A DNA stretch of 64,000 nt from Mantis religiosa (taxonomy: Eukaryota; Arthropoda; Insecta; Mantodea; Mantidae): the NCBI GenBank assembly GCA_030765055.1, contig CM060950.1:273784468-273848467 (forward strand), in the 5' to 3' direction. Both the position numbers and the translations under genes were made by a program. Below the pieces are notes generated by a model. It saw nothing but the letters and a program-made list of their open reading frames with translations. It ran no database searches and was not told the origin of the DNA. Numbering within the stretch: the first letter of the stretch is position 1; each line of letters starts with the position of its first letter. Positions 10,761-22,546 of the stretch are shown one piece after another.

Positions 10761-10879
10761 CAGTTATTCAAAAATTTGAGAAATCTTTCTTTTTATCTGA
10801 GCTATATTTGCATAGAACCATTAACATACATATGCAATTCGTCACTTAGAACAGGATGATTTCTTTAAAGTAGCAAAAG

Positions 10880-12060
10880 TTGAGCATTTTCAAAAAGGGA
10901 GAAAATAAAAATGTATAAAATTATAGACCCATCTCTTTTGTTATCTATATTTTCAAAAGTATTGGAAAAAATTATGTACAATAGGCTAGCTTCTTTCCTA
11001 GGGAAAAAATAATGTTATTACAGAATCACAATTTTGTTTAGGGAAGATAAATCAATCATTGCAATTTCTCCCTCACGGAAAATATTCTTGAAGCAAAAAA
11101 AAAAAAGCAGTAGAAAGCAACTTACAGGACAGTTTTATATTTGTCTAAAGCTTTTATACTGTGGATCATAATATCCTGATTAAAAAATTAGATCTCTATG
11201 TATCAGAGGATTGGCCAATAAATGATTTATCTCTTACCATGAATATAGACACAATATTGTTGAAATAGATGATGGTGTTTTCTGAACCATCAGCTATAAA
11301 TTTATGTGTACACTAGGGATCTATATTAGGGCCAGTCCTTTTCCTAATTTATGTTAGTGATTTTCCTTCGTGTATCATGCCCATATGAAAATAATGCAAG
11401 CAAGTACCATTTACAAAAAATGGATGCGAATAATGAGTTCAACCTAAACATTAATAAAACTGTGTTTGTTAATTATAATCAACAAATTGTTACTTATAGC
11501 CCTATCCAGATTATGATTAGTAATATTTTAACTAAAGAAAGTTGCTCAACTCAGTTTTTTAGGAATAATAATTGACTCTTAGCTTGGCTGGAAGGAGCAC
11601 ATAGACTTTCTTACTGACAAATTAAGGTGCATATGTTATACACTACAAGTTCTGGCCAGAGTTTGTACTGTAGATGCTCTTAAAACTGCTTATTTTGGTT
11701 ATGTGTATTCAGTACTGTCTTATGGTATACCCTTCTGGTGATGTTCTAATTCTCTATAAAAGTATTTAAATTACAAAAAAGAAACAATTATTCTTAAGTA
11801 AACTCACCCTTGTACTCCAAGTAAACCAATATTTACAGAGCTAAAGATTTTTTTCTCTACCTTATGTTTATATCCTAGAGACAATCTCATTTATACATGC
11901 AAACATTCATATATTTAAGCTTAACAAAGACTACCTCTTGTACAGCACTAGAATATCCAGTTCTATACATCTGCAACAGCATACCTCAGTAAAATCATAA
12001 ATTCTGTATCCCACAAGGATGTTAATCTATATAATAATCTTCCTGTTGTTTAAGTTTTAA
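10880..12060 (+). pseudogene. jockey-type LINE RT remnant
   Basis: + strand pieces in several frames: a PISLLSIFSKVLEKIMYNRL block near 10930-10990, QGS-like GSILGPVLFLIYVSDFP near 11307-11370, LNINKTVF near 11445-11470, LGIIIDS near 11560, and the thumb motif GWKEHIDFLTDKLR and YSVLSYGIPFW to about 11750. The stretch 11760-12060 carries a decayed C-terminal region. Many stops; ancient. Confidence 0.6.
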
Positions 12061-12372
12061 AACCAAGTTTGTTTCTTTGATTTTTGAGTCTAGTTTTGAC
12101 TGTGATTAAAAAAATTCTGCAAGTTCATAAATTTACAGAGAAAAAGTCACTTTTGGTCACTTTTTTAGCTATTGAAAAACCACTACTGGTAAACTTTTTT
12201 TTACAATTTGGCAGTATTTAACTGTTATTTAGGCCCTAATATGTTATGCACCCTGAAATGAGTAGGACTGTCCTAAGGAGACAGCCTCACTTCAGTGAGT
12301 AGTTCCAGATTCTCCTAACCCAGGAGATAACACCTGATAAAGGGTATGCAGCAGAACAGTCACTAGCTGACG
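12061..12372. other. intron sequence, nothing recognised
   Basis: AT-rich then mixed composition. A short resemblance (CAGTCACTAGCTGACGT here, CAGCCACTAGCTAATGT at 16825) flanks gypsy element 1 on both sides. Confidence 0.4.
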
Positions 12373-12376
12373 TTAT

Positions 12377-12782
12377 TGTCACTGATGGCATTGTTATGCC
12401 GCAGCGACAAGCGGGAGCCAGGCATGTGGGCAGGTTAGCTGGACGCTTGCCAAGAGAAAGAAAGAGACAGAGAGAGGCTCTAGAATTTTCTGTCTTTCTC
12501 TTGCTGCCGCGAATGTTACCGAAAGGTCTGCGTCTTTCTAGAAACAATGACTGGGGGTATAAAATCCCGCAAGGTGTTAGAGCGGGAATTGTGTGATGGT
12601 TATGGCGACCGTAGACGTTTGAAGGTACCGCAGTAATGTCTTTCATTTGTTTACGTGCGACGGAGCACCCAGTCGACCTGGAAGGCAGCTGATTGTCAAT
12701 TTCACGTTAGTTTACTGCAATAAAGAGTGTGTTAAATTTCTACAAACCACATTATTGATGCTAAGTAACCCTCGCAGTCACA
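12377..12782 (+). repeat. 5' LTR of gypsy element 1
   Basis: 406 bp, TG...CA. TATAAAA at 12558-12564 and AATAAA at 12719-12724 mark U3/R and the poly(A) signal. Confidence 0.9.
12558..12564 (+). promoter_or_regulatory. TATA box of gypsy element 1 LTR
   Basis: TATAAAA in the U3 part of the 5' LTR; conserved at 16554-16560 in the 3' LTR. Confidence 0.7.
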
Positions 12783-12809
12783 TTTGGTGTCAGGAGCGAG
12801 ATCACGACG

Positions 12810-13833
12810 ATGGAAGCCGCATTGGTGAAGATCTTAGGAGGGCTGACTGAAATGAAAACGGCAAATAATAACCTGGCCACGAAGATGGAAGAAATGAGAA
12901 TAGCAAACGACAACCTCGTTGCGACGATGACCCAAATGAAGCCTGAATTAACCACGGAAATAAAAGCGTTGAACGACAGCCTGGCCACAGAAATGAAGGC
13001 TGCGAACGTGGCCCTCGCCGTCAAATTCGAAGAGCAGTTGGCCGGCGTGAAGGAGGACATCAAAGACCTGGCGAACCGCGTTAAAAATTTAGAGGGAAAG
13101 GCCGACAGCAGCACCAAGTCCCTGAATGCCATGGTGGAAAACATCGTCGGCAGAAGGCTGAAAGATCTGAAGGCCTACGCGCCGGGACGCGACACATCTG
13201 CGCGCGTCAAACCACCAAAGTACGACGGCACGTCAACTTTTGAAGCCTTCCGCCGACAATTCGATACAGTGGCCAAGCACAAGTGATCGCCAGAGAGAGA
13301 GAGAAGCCGCACAGCTAATAGCCAGCCTTCAGGGACGGGCCGCAGAGGTCCTGAACGCGATTGAGACAGCGGCGGCGCCCACGGACATCCGGAAGGCCCT
13401 GAAAAACCGGTTCGAAAACCACCGCTTGGCCGCAGACAACTGTAATCTAGGAGGCAGCAGCCAGGGGAGACGCTGCAGGAGTTCGCCCTAGCAGTCGAGC
13501 AGTTGACCAGCAAAGCCTTGGTCGACCTCCCACCCGGATTCGTATCCCGAGAAGCCGCATACTCCTTCGTCGACGGGGTACGAGACGCCGAGATACGATA
13601 CGCTCGGCGACTATAAGACCATCCACGAGGCGCTAACGGCCACATTGAGGATGGAAGCTGCCAAAGTGGCGACAACCCCGACCTCGAAGACAAGGAATAT
13701 CCGCTACGATGGAGACCGAAATCCAGCCCAGGGACGCCGACGAAGACCAAGTGGCGTGTGTTGGGAGTGCGGCCAGCCGGGACACCTGGAGAGAGACTGC
13801 CGACTCCAAGAAGAGCAGCCGGAAGACGAGTAG
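12810..13833 (+). pseudogene. gag of gypsy element 1
   Basis: Begins at ATG 12810 (MEAALVKIL), the same start as in elements 2 and 3. The first 110 residues are a coiled coil of repeated KMEEM/NDNLV-type heptads. The capsid part continues with KPPKYDGTSTFEAFRRQFD, breaks at a stop near 13285, and resumes in other frames. A single CCHC knuckle (CWECGQPGHLERDC) lies at 13760-13801 near the end. Gag packages element RNA in cytoplasmic particles. Broken by a stop and at least two shifts. Confidence 0.85.
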
Positions 13834-13839
13834 GGGCCG

Positions 13840-16365
13840 GCGTGGCGATGGACACGTCGGTCCGTTGTCACCATACCCTCGGATGATACTGCGTGCTGTC
13901 AGCCGACGTACGGGCGACAGCCTCATCGCAACGGTTGGGACACCAGGGCTTGTGGACACCAGGGCAGCCGTGACCGCCATCAGACCTGACGTAGCCAGGG
14001 TTTTGCCGTCGAGAATACCGAGCCGACCGCACCAGCTAGTGACGGCATCGGGTGACACCTTGCCCATGGAGAGGGAGGCCCTGCCTCATTTGACCTCAAG
14101 GCGGAGTGCCTTGCGTCTGTGTGTGTTCGTCGCGAAGGTGGCTGGGGAGGTGATACTGGACTGGATGCCCTCAGGAGCTACGAGGCGACGGTCGACGTCG
14201 GCAGGAAGGTTCTGCGGCTCAAGGGAGAAGAGGTGATGCTCCGGCACCCCGAAGAATGCCTTGGAATCTGCAGGGTCATTCTGAGAGATGGCAGGTGACT
14301 CTAGACCCGAGAGACAAGGAGAATACTGCATTTTCGACAGGCCAAGGGCCTTGGCAATTCACAGTTCGCCCTTTGGTCTCTGCAACGCATCAGCTACCTT
14401 GCAACGCTTCATGGAGTCGGTAATGAGAGGACTGACTTATGACGCCTGCCTGCTATATCTGGACATCATCACCGTCTGCAAAATTTTGGAAGACCATCTC
14501 GACAATCTGAGCAAGGTGCTGCAAAGACTGCAGGTGACCAACCTGAAGCTGAACGCGAAGAAGTGCCAGCTCTTACGCAAGGAAGTCAACTTCTTGGGCC
14601 ACATAGTCTCGCCAACCGGAGTGGCCACAGACCCGGAGAAGACAAAGGCCGTGAGAGTTTGGCCTTGCCCAAAGGGCAAGCGAGAATTGCGCAGTTTCCT
14701 GGTGCTGTACAGTTATTACTGCCGCTTCATAAAGAGTGTATCCAACATCGCCAAGCCCCTCATTCGCCTGACAGAAGAACATCGGCCTTTTGTGTAGACG
14801 GAGGACGCCAAAGGCGCTTTCAAGCAGCTGAAGAAGACACTTTGCAGTGCTCCTCTTTTGGGATTCCCACAACCAAGCGGCGCCTTCATTGCGGACACCG
14901 ATGCTAGCACCATTGCATTGGAGGCGTACTACCCCAGGTCCAGGCCGGCTACGAGCGAGTAACGCAGATGCCATGTCCTGAAGACCCTGCCCAGAAGAGT
15001 GCGGCCAGTGCACAAGAATGAAAGAGAAGGAGCGTGCTGCAGCTGTCAGAGTGGTCACTGCAGTGCTTGCGGATGATTGGGATAGTGCAGGCCTGAGGAG
15101 GGAGCAGCTGGCAGACGCCGACTTGGGGCCACTCTTGAGAGAATTGGAGGCAGGGACAAGACCAACCTGGGAGGATATCGCACCCAGAAGCGCTGCATAC
15201 AAGTCTTGCTGGGCTCAATGGGACTCACTGAAGGCCAAAGAGGGCGTGCTGTTCCGGGTACGGGAATTAACCGATGGGAAGACGCAGAGAGAACATTGGT
15301 ACTTCCCCATAGTAAGATCCCAGAAGTCTTGTAGGAAGTGCACGCAAGTACTTCAGGGAGCAAACCGAACGATTGACAAACTCCGACAGCGTTACTACTG
15401 GCTGAGGCTCCGAGCAGACGCTGAGAGATGGTGTCGTCAATGTCACGTGTGCGCTGCGAGTCACGGCTCTCAGACTAGGAGCCGGGGTTGCATGCAGCAG
15501 TACAATGTCGGAGTGCGTTTCGAACGCATCGCTGTCGACATAGCTGGACCTTCCCAGTGTCCGACCGAGGCACCAAGTGGCCGTGGACTACTTCACCAAG
15601 TGGCCGGAGGTTATGCCATCCTGAACCAGGAGGCAAAGATTATCACCGAATGCCTCGTGGAGCAACTGTTCTGCCGTTTTGGGGTGCCATTAGAGCTCCA
15701 CAGCGTCTAGGGCAGCAATTTTGAGTCCCACCTGATGAAGGAAGCACTGAAAAACTTGGGGTGAACAAGACCCGCACAACACCTCTACATCCACAGTTGG
15801 ACGGCATGGTCGTAAGATACATCAAAACTCTAAAAGAACACCTGAGGAAGGTGTTGGCCAGCCATCAGCGAGACGGGGACATCAAGGTGCCACTGTTTTT
15901 GCTGGCTTACCGCTCGTCAACACACGACACCACTGGGTTTATGCCAGCAAGCTTAATGTTCGGCCAACAGCTACGCCTCTCTTATGACCTGGTCTTAGTG
16001 AGCCCCCCAGAAGCAAAGCAGCCAACAATCAAGTATGTGGGAAATCTCGTTGACCATCTCCATGACATGCATGAGATGGCTCGTCTGAACATCCTGATGG
16101 CGAGCGACCGCCTGAAGACCCATACGACAGGCAAGCCAACAGCCAAGTATTCCAGCAAGGTGACCTGGTCTGGTTGTGCCGCCCTACCCGGAGCAAGGCA
16201 CATTTCCCAAACCTTCAACAACCGTGGCAAGGACTGTACCGGGTGGTAAAGAGAATTAATGACGTGGCCTACCAGAACCAGAAGGTGTCCCAAGGAAAGA
16301 TATTGGTGGTACATCTGGATCGTCTGGTCCATTACGATGGTGCTGTTCGGGACTACCAGCCTTGA
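13840..16365 (+). pseudogene. pol of gypsy element 1 (PR, RT, RNase H, IN), decayed
   Basis: Protease active site is altered: VDTRAAVTAIRPDVAR at about 13950-14000, with Arg in place of the Gly of DTG. About 0.75 kb present in element 3 is missing between protease and RT, so the RT starts in its palm (LPFGLCNAS-like FGLCNASATLQRF near 14380). The catalytic box is YLDI (14456-14467), lacking the second Asp. RNase H is reduced to a few residues by another deletion (14880-15020). Integrase keeps the zinc-binding part (RQRYYWLRLRADAERWCRQC, 15385-15445), a core with several stops and the C-terminal WQGLYRVVKRINDVAYQ block. Non-functional. Confidence 0.85.
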
Positions 16366-16376
16366 GGAGGGGGCAG

Positions 16377-16773
16377 TGTCACCAATGGCATTATTGTGCC
16401 GCAGCGACAAGCGGGAGCCAGGTGCGTAGGCAGGAGAGCTGGATGCTTGCCAAGAGAAAGAAAGGGACAGAGATGCTCTGGAATTTTCTGTCTCTCTTGC
16501 CGCTGCAAATGTTATCAAAAGGTCTGTGGCTTTCTAGAAACAATGACTGGGGGTATAAAAACCTGCAAGGTGTTAGAGCAGGAGTTGTATGATGGTTATG
16601 GCGACAATGGACGTTTGAAGTGTACCACAGTGTTGTCTTTCATTTGTTTACGTGTGGTGGAGCACCAAGTTCACCTTGAAGACAGGTGAATTTCACGTCT
16701 TTTTACTGCAATAAAGCATGTTCTAAATTTCTACAAACCAGACTTTTCATTCTACGTAATCCTCGCAGTCACA
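16377..16773 (+). repeat. 3' LTR of gypsy element 1
   Basis: 397 bp, begins TGTCAC, ends GTCACA. It differs from the 5' LTR at many positions and small indels, so the insertion is old. Confidence 0.9.
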
Positions 16774-16777
16774 TTAT

Positions 16778-17087
16778 GAAGCTGGAGCCAACCTATCATG
16801 AGAAATTAATGCAGCTCTCAAGGACAGCCACTAGCTAATGTCACAAAGCTGTAAGCCAGCTATGCTGTTAGCATGAATGACACCTTGAGCATAATTTGAG
16901 AACATTCTGTCACCAGAACCTTCTCTCTGCACCTGGAAGATAAAAAGCCAATGTAAATGACTATGCAAAAGCCAATTCTATGCATGGAGTGTGTTTTGAG
17001 TGTCAATGAGTTTAGTTGATAAGTATGGCTCCATGGTGAGGAGTTACCAGGCAGTATGAACAGTTCAGTGGAGCAGTTCACCAGAAA
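16778..17087. other. intron sequence with a short direct repeat
   Basis: No gene. The stretch about 17010-17055 (GGCTCCATGGTGAGGAGTTA and following) resembles 20537-20580, on the far side of the solo LTR and MITE. Confidence 0.4.
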
Positions 17088-17091
17088 ATAC

Positions 17092-17835
17092 TGTGACTTT
17101 GTGGGTTCGTAGAATTAAAAGTCCAGTTTGCGGAAATTCTAAATGTTCTTTATTTCCGTAGGAATACACTGTTCAATTCTCATGTAACAACATTACATCA
17201 TGTATCACAATGTACAGCACCAAGGTCAATGACAATAACACACATTAGCTCTCCTTACAACACTTCACAGCTGACTCTGCCTACTCACTCTCTTGTTGCC
17301 CACCTCGGTAGCGTGGGGGTAGCATGTCTGTCTCACGTTCAAGAGGTCCTGAGTTCAAATCTCGGTCATGGTGAGTTATCTGGATAAGGTTTTTTCCGGG
17401 TTTTTTCCCTTATCCTGAAAGACGAATGTCGGGTAACTCTAAGCTCTATGGACCCCGAGCTCATTTGAACATCATTTCACCCATTTTCATTCATCGTCCA
17501 ATATGACTGAACTTTGGAGGACGTAAATTACAAAAAAAAAAAAAAAAAAAAAACCAACAACAACTCTCTTGTTACATAACTGTCCTGCTGGCGTGTCACA
17601 ATCGCTTATATATCTCATTCATAATTCGAGAGACTTCTCGAGCAAATAAGAAAAACAACTATTCTCTGTCAATCGAAATATTACTAGAATGTTCCAATTA
17701 CCTCACTTATCTGTATCGGTAAGTCTTATCTCAGTGATATGCAATCCGACTGTTATCTTTATCTGCAGGCACGATTTGTGTACATAAAATGCACTTATCA
17801 CTCGGCACCAAAACTTCCGTGCTCTCGCCGCGACA
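17092..17835 (-). mobile_element. solo LTR of the element 2/3 gypsy family, with a SINE inside
   Basis: Starts TGTGACTTTGTGGGTTCG like the LTRs at 33963 and 53082 and ends GCCGCGACA like 34474. No internal region follows, so it is a solo LTR, probably left by LTR-LTR recombination. Flanking 4-mers are ATAC and ATAG (one mismatch). It is 744 bp because a 265-bp SINE with 11-bp duplications sits inside. Confidence 0.8.
17298..17562 (+). mobile_element. tRNA-derived SINE, family A, copy 2
   Basis: Complete copy: head (GGTAGCGTGGGGGTAGCATG), B-box-like GAGTTCAAATC, conserved body, and an A-rich tail. Target duplication ACTCTCTTGTT at 17287-17297 and 17563-17573 shows insertion into the solo LTR. 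Confidence 0.9.
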
Positions 17836-17929
17836 ATAGTGAAGTTAATCTCAGAAACTATTTGTAGTTGGTTTATTAATACTCATCACTTACTTGTTTA
17901 TGTTTAAACAAGTAAGTGATGAGTATTAA

Positions 17930-20431
17930 CCCTTTCACCGATATGGACGTCATATGACGTCCAAGTTAAAAGGCCCCAAACCGATATGGACGTGTATAGA
18001 CGTCCTGCGCATACATACATTTAATGCGTATTTAATGATAATTCTTTTAAACCTTATGTTTTACAGTAAATTTAAATAAATTCTATAAGAAGTAAAAGCT
18101 TACCTTTAAAAGTTTTTTCTTGAATGGTACACCTCAAAACATGGATAAACACACAAGGGCACATCTCCACATTCACGGCAAATCGTACTAGTTTCCTTTC
18201 GGACACCTTTCTTGCGGCACACCAAACATTTTCTGAAGGGACGCGACTTTTTTGCTGTGGGTGGTATCCTTTTAGGAAAATGTTTTCCTTCAAGTCTGAG
18301 GGGTGCTGGGGTGGTGGATTTTTTACCCCCAGTATGGAGAGGTCTCTGAATTTTATACTGCTCAATTAGGCTGCGAGCTATTGATATGCGAAAGTCCAGG
18401 TACGTCATTGTCTTCCGTGGGTTTAGAGCTCTCCAAATTACTAAACAATTGTATATGGTTATATCCAGCTGGTGTAAAAATACTTTTTTATACCATTTGA
18501 TTGTTTTTCGCAAAGAGGGATATGCGTGTAATACCTGATCTACTAGATCCACTCCACCCATATGCATATTATATTCCTGGATAATATCGGGCTTGAAAAT
18601 TGACATTTTGTTACGAGCATCAATTTTTCCAGTGTCAATCATCAAAATCTTAGAGCTGCAATTGGATAATGCTGTAACAACCCTCCTGTTTTGCCAAGCA
18701 ACATAGGTCAAGGGTGGGAGCTGATGCACCTGCATTTCTCCTCTTCTTAGAGCCTTCGTATTCACATCTTTTGGCAAACCAATACGATTTGAACGTACTG
18801 TTCCAATTGCATTTGTTTTTCTTTTGTGTAAGGCCATGAATAATTTAGGGGAACTGTACCAATTATCTAAATATACAGTCCTACCCTGATCAAGTACAGA
18901 TTCCATCAGGTGCATTACTATGGAACCAGATAACCCCAAATCTTTGTCTCCGGTGTTATCAGTCCCTTGGCCAGTGTATATGCAGCTATTGTAAAGATAT
19001 CCTGTTTTACTTTCACATATATCAAAACTCTTTATGCCAAATCTGGCCCTCTTTGTTTTGATGTATTGTTTCCAACCTAAACGGCCCTTCCAAAGCATCA
19101 AGCTTTCATCAACAGTGATCTTTTCACTAGGCACATAATTTTCTTTGAATTTTGAAATAATGTAATCAAAAACTGGTCTGATTTTGGATAGTTTATCATT
19201 CACATTTTCTGTGCAGGTGAAATGAAGGAAGCGCAAAATGGAAGTAAACCTGTTATTTGACATGCATTTCCCAAAAAATGGGGTAGCTAGCATGTCATCT
19301 GTAGACCAGTACATGTCTAGCGTAGGTTTACGAATAACACCCATGAGCATAATTAGACCAAGTAGTCTGTAAATCTCATTCATTGTTACTTCTGTCCACT
19401 TCTGCAATCTACTCTTAGGTCCTAAATTGCCTTTAGCAATCAGGTCTTCTTTCACCCTACTCGCATATACATTTGTTTCCGAAACAATGAGAGACAGTAA
19501 GTCAGTAGTAAAAAAGTTTGTGAAAATGTCAATTGGTTGGCTGTCAGAAGTTAGCTGAGTATACGTTTGTACACCAGAGGTTGTGCTCGTGAATGTATGT
19601 CAATTTTGTTAGTTATTTTGACACCTCCATAATGTTGATTCTTCATGAACACCTGTCGGAAATGAGTCATTTTCCTCCTCACTGCTACCTATATCCTCAA
19701 CACCCCCCCCCCCTCAAAATCTGAAAACTCGCCATCAATGTCCAAATCACTAACAGCAAAAAGTCTTCCACATTTTCTGATGTAATATCAGAGGCCCGCA
19801 CTCTTTCTACACTAGCTAATTTATTTGCTACATTACTAGTTGAAGCCATGATTAGCACTGAGAAAACTATTTCAACTGTGATTTAGCTAAAGAAATTGCT
19901 TGGAACTCTGATGCAATCTAAATTACAATGTCAACTGAGCGAAGAAAGAAGTTACGTCAGCTAATATAAACTTCCGTTGTGCAATTAGAGAGATGCTGAC
20001 GGAGTTTTCTTTCCAGCATGTATAACGCAATATAAACAGTTATTATTACGTGTTAGCATGAACTGAAACCTAGAAACCTTGAACCCAACACTTCGTTTAT
20101 TCAGCTGATATACACATATAGCTTGTAAAACAAAAGTACTCAGAATTAGGCGCGTTCGACGCAAAGAATGGCTTTCTTTACGTGATACAAATTAATGAAA
20201 TTTCATCGCTTTATTAATATAGTCTCTATTTTAATGATACCGCAGATGTATACAGCTTTTAATGGGCTTTTAACCAGTTTTTGTTTCCCTGAAATAACTT
20301 AGAAAATACGGAAGATACGAATATTTATTTATGAAGCATTTTTGCAGCATTTAACAATTTAAATGTCTTGTTCTGTTTATTGGGTATCCGTTCCCGGCCG
20401 TGCAGGGTTTAAATGGCCATCGGCGAAGCGG
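17930..20431 (-). mobile_element. piggyBac element A
   Basis: 2502 bp flanked by TTAA (17926-17929, 20432-20435). Terminal repeats: left CCCTTTCACCGATATGG; right, in complement, CCGCTTCGCCGATGG. Just inside the left end is the palindrome GGACGTCATATGACGTCC, with a second related block at 17991-18004. Transposase on the minus strand. Confidence 0.88.
18106..19849 (-). pseudogene. piggyBac transposase, nearly complete
   Basis: The family excises elements precisely at TTAA. The main open stretch (18106-19455, and open upstream to about 19590) has the DDE core: VDESLMLWKGRLGWKQYIKT (first Asp), YLDNWYSSPKLF (second Asp), and GGVDLVDQ with the third acidic region, followed by KWYKKVFLHQLDITIYN. 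The C-terminus has the cysteine-rich finger typical of piggyBac (CLVCRKKGVRKE, CRECGDVPLCV). The amino-terminal acidic region starts at an ATG at 19849 and is broken at a run of eleven G (minus strand, 19703-19713) and again near 19610, so the gene is probably dead, though only a few changes from open. Confidence 0.88.
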
Positions 20432-20465
20432 TTAATAAACCAACTACAAATAGTTCTGAGATTAA

Positions 20466-20754
20466 TTTTGACGTCACTGTTACTAAATTCCTCCAAACAC
20501 ATATAATAGTGAAGTTGTTGTATTCAGAGTTAGCATGCAGCTCCATGGTGAGGAATTGGCAGGCATTGTGAACAGAGAGATTACTAACACAGGTTGGTGC
20601 GTGCAACATAGATTTAAAGAAACATTAAGGAGATATGTTTATGCTGCATGTTTGTGTAAAAGAGAAAGTGATTATATGTTAGCATAGCACTAATAATTTT
20701 GGTGACAAATAAAGTAGTTTAAGGTGATCTTTGTATTGTTGTTTTTGTCACAGT
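20466..20754. other. intron sequence, weak repeat only
   Basis: Contains the second copy (20537-20580) of the short repeat seen at 17010 and the 12-mer AATAGTGAAGTT also found at 17836-17847. No gene recognised. Confidence 0.4.
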
Positions 20755-21020
20755 GTTTCAATCAAATACAATATTGGAACTTTGATAATATATTTATTAT
20801 ATATGCTGAAAGAATAAGTCTAGAGCATGAGCAATCACCTGGTGACTATTAATACTTTGGAAGAAGAATGGCACCCTTCCTGAAAACTGTCTTACATATG
20901 ACTTTGATTCTTCTAGTAATCCATCAGCAAGCATCCTTAGCTGTTATTTTTCTATAGTTAATAATAAAAAGCTACAGATTTACCTTACTGGCAGTTTTCA
21001 TTAAGCCTTAAATCAATAGT

Positions 21021-21036
21021 GTATCCTATAGGATAC
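21021..21036. repeat. palindrome GTATCCTATAGGATAC, copy 1
   Basis: Perfect 16-bp palindrome 16 bp inside the left end of piggyBac-like element B. Confidence 0.85.
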
Positions 21037-21370
21037 ATAATTTATTTTGCATCCAAGTTGGTTAAGAATCTACATTTTCACTCTAGTTGCTCATGTATCT
21101 CAGGAGTGCAGGACTCTGTAGTGTGCTACTATCTGTGAGAGTTTTTAGCAATTGCTGCAAAAAGCTGAAGGCAGTAGAGGTGTACCTACACAATGGCTGC
21201 CTACTTGAAGAATGCATGCACTGCTAAGGTAAATATTACATAATATTGGCACCCAGTGATTGAAGGGAATAATATTTTGGTGATTCTCTACTAAATTCTG
21301 CGATCATTAAATCATTTAAATCAAAAAAATAATTTAGCAGTATTATATAGATATTATTATTTAAAAATGA

Positions 21371-21388
21371 TGTATCTTATAAGATACA
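21371..21388. repeat. palindrome TGTATCTTATAAGATACA, copy 2
   Basis: Perfect 18-bp palindrome; the flanking CTGCCAAG is the complement of the CTTGGCAG before copy 4. Confidence 0.85.
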
Positions 21389-21613
21389 CTGCCAAGTCAT
21401 ACACAAACAACTCATGATTCAAACTATCTAAAAGGTCGAGATTCAACTGAAATGCGACTCATCTAAAATTTAATAATATCTAAAAGGTGTTGTATTTCAT
21501 GCATTTATATGACTTAGTTACACAGAATGTGTTAATATATAGCAAAATATATTAATGAACTGAAATACTTCAAGGACTACAATTGCACAATAATATTGTC
21601 TCTTTCAGCGAAA

Positions 21614-22100
21614 AAATACTACAGGTCAAGTGGAGAAATTATTGTTAGCCCTTGTACCAGTTCCAAGGGCTGATTTAGAAGAGGATGAAAGCTGTCCTAG
21701 AGATGAAATTTCGATTCATATCAGAGAACATGAAGATCGACAAGTACAATCAAATCTTATGGTTGAGAATGAGATTGAGGACAACCAAGTTGGAGAGCTA
21801 AATTCCATTAAAGAAGAGCTTCTTTGTGCTCCTGTTGCTGAAGGTTTGGAAAAAGGTGATACAGTACAAAATGGAGCTCATGTCAGAAGAATTCATATCA
21901 CCAAAACAAAAGATTAAGGCACACATTCAGCCAAGGCCAAGTGAAGGAATACAGTTGGGTGATGCACATTTCGCTGTTCATGATAGAAAAAGGGTGATGC
22001 ATGTACTTCCAAAAGGGACAGACAACAGTGTTTTACAAAAAATGTAACATGAGTTTACGTTTCACTGAAAAAGAAACTGTTTTCTAGCTTTTCATACCAA
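21614..22100 (+). pseudogene. C-terminal piece of a piggyBac-like transposase
   Basis: Open from 21630 for 95 codons (acidic, EDESCPRDEISIHIREHED and following), then a break, then in another frame GIQLGDAHFAVHDRK and, after another shift, RCMYFQKGQTTVF and KKCNMSLRFTEKE. The last part resembles the C-terminal cysteine-rich finger of piggyBac/PGBD transposases with two cysteines replaced. The DDE core is absent. The call rests mainly on the context of TTAA ends. Confidence 0.5.
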
Positions 22101-22148
22101 ATTATAATGTAAAATTTTTAAAATCTAATATACATGTCTCTTGGCAAT

Positions 22149-22166
22149 GTATCCTATAGGATACAT
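22149..22166. repeat. palindrome TGTATCCTATAGGATACA, copy 3
   Basis: Perfect 18-bp palindrome preceded by CTTGGCAA. Confidence 0.85.
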
Positions 22167-22528
22167 GCTGGCCAGTTACTGTCTGTCCAGCACAAGAAGG
22201 TAAGAGATGAATGAAGGAGAGAGAGGTTTCAACTGTTAATCTGCTGTGTTAGTGGATCTGTTTACTAGGAAATGAGTGTATGAGAGTGCATATAAGTTAC
22301 CCATGTTGCCAGATCTAATGCTCGTTGCAGTAAATGCAATGATAGCAAATATGTTTTGGTGAGTTATGTGACAACAGTTGTGTATTTTAAAGAAACCTAG
22401 CATCCATGTCATACTCGGAAGGCTAGCTTTATCACTGTGCAGACAGCAAAAGTGATTATGTTACACATTCCTCTAGCTTACTTTCTTGTCCTGGGCAGAC
22501 AGTACATATGTACATAGTTCTTGGCAGT

Positions 22529-22546
22529 GTATCTTATAGGATACAG
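22529..22546. repeat. palindrome TGTATCTTATAGGATACA, copy 4
   Basis: One mismatch in 18 bp, preceded by CTTGGCAG, about 115 bp inside the right end of element B. A separate 12-bp palindrome GTACATATGTAC lies at 22502-22513. Confidence 0.85.

Larger units (their letters stand above)
12377..16773 (+). mobile_element. Ty3/gypsy LTR retrotransposon, element 1 (defective)
   Basis: Two LTRs (12377-12782 and 16377-16773) begin TGTCAC and end GTCACA. The 4-bp target duplication is TTAT (12373-12376 and 16774-16777). A primer-binding-site-like TGGTGTCAGGAGCGAG starts 3 bases after the 5' LTR and a purine tract GAGGAGGGGGCAG precedes the 3' LTR. Internal order is gag, protease, RT, RNase H, integrase, all on the plus strand and broken by stops, frameshifts and internal deletions. 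It is close to elements 2 and 3 in protein but its LTRs are unrelated in most of their length. Confidence 0.92.
17845..20465. mobile_element. palindromic TTAA MITE, split by piggyBac element A
   Basis: Left part 17845-17929 and right part 20432-20465. Taking out the piggyBac element and one copy of its TTAA leaves a 115-bp near-perfect palindrome (arms about 56 bp, one A/no-A difference) that itself begins and ends with TTAA. This is the form of a small non-autonomous piggyBac-type MITE. The intact half-palindrome is visible at 17876-17929 around TTTATGTTTAAA. Confidence 0.75.

Noticed and set aside
17836..20520. AATAGTGAAGTT repeated at both sides of the MITE as a target duplication of a larger insertion
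   Set aside because: The second copy is about 40 bp beyond the palindrome edge and the TTAA ends explain the structure better; the 12-mer may be chance or an older repeat.
21630..21917. A possible host gene of 95 codons preceded by a splice-acceptor-like TCTCTTTCAG
   Set aside because: It lies within TTAA-flanked element B and continues, after a shift, into a piggyBac-like cysteine-rich end, so transposase remnant is the better reading.
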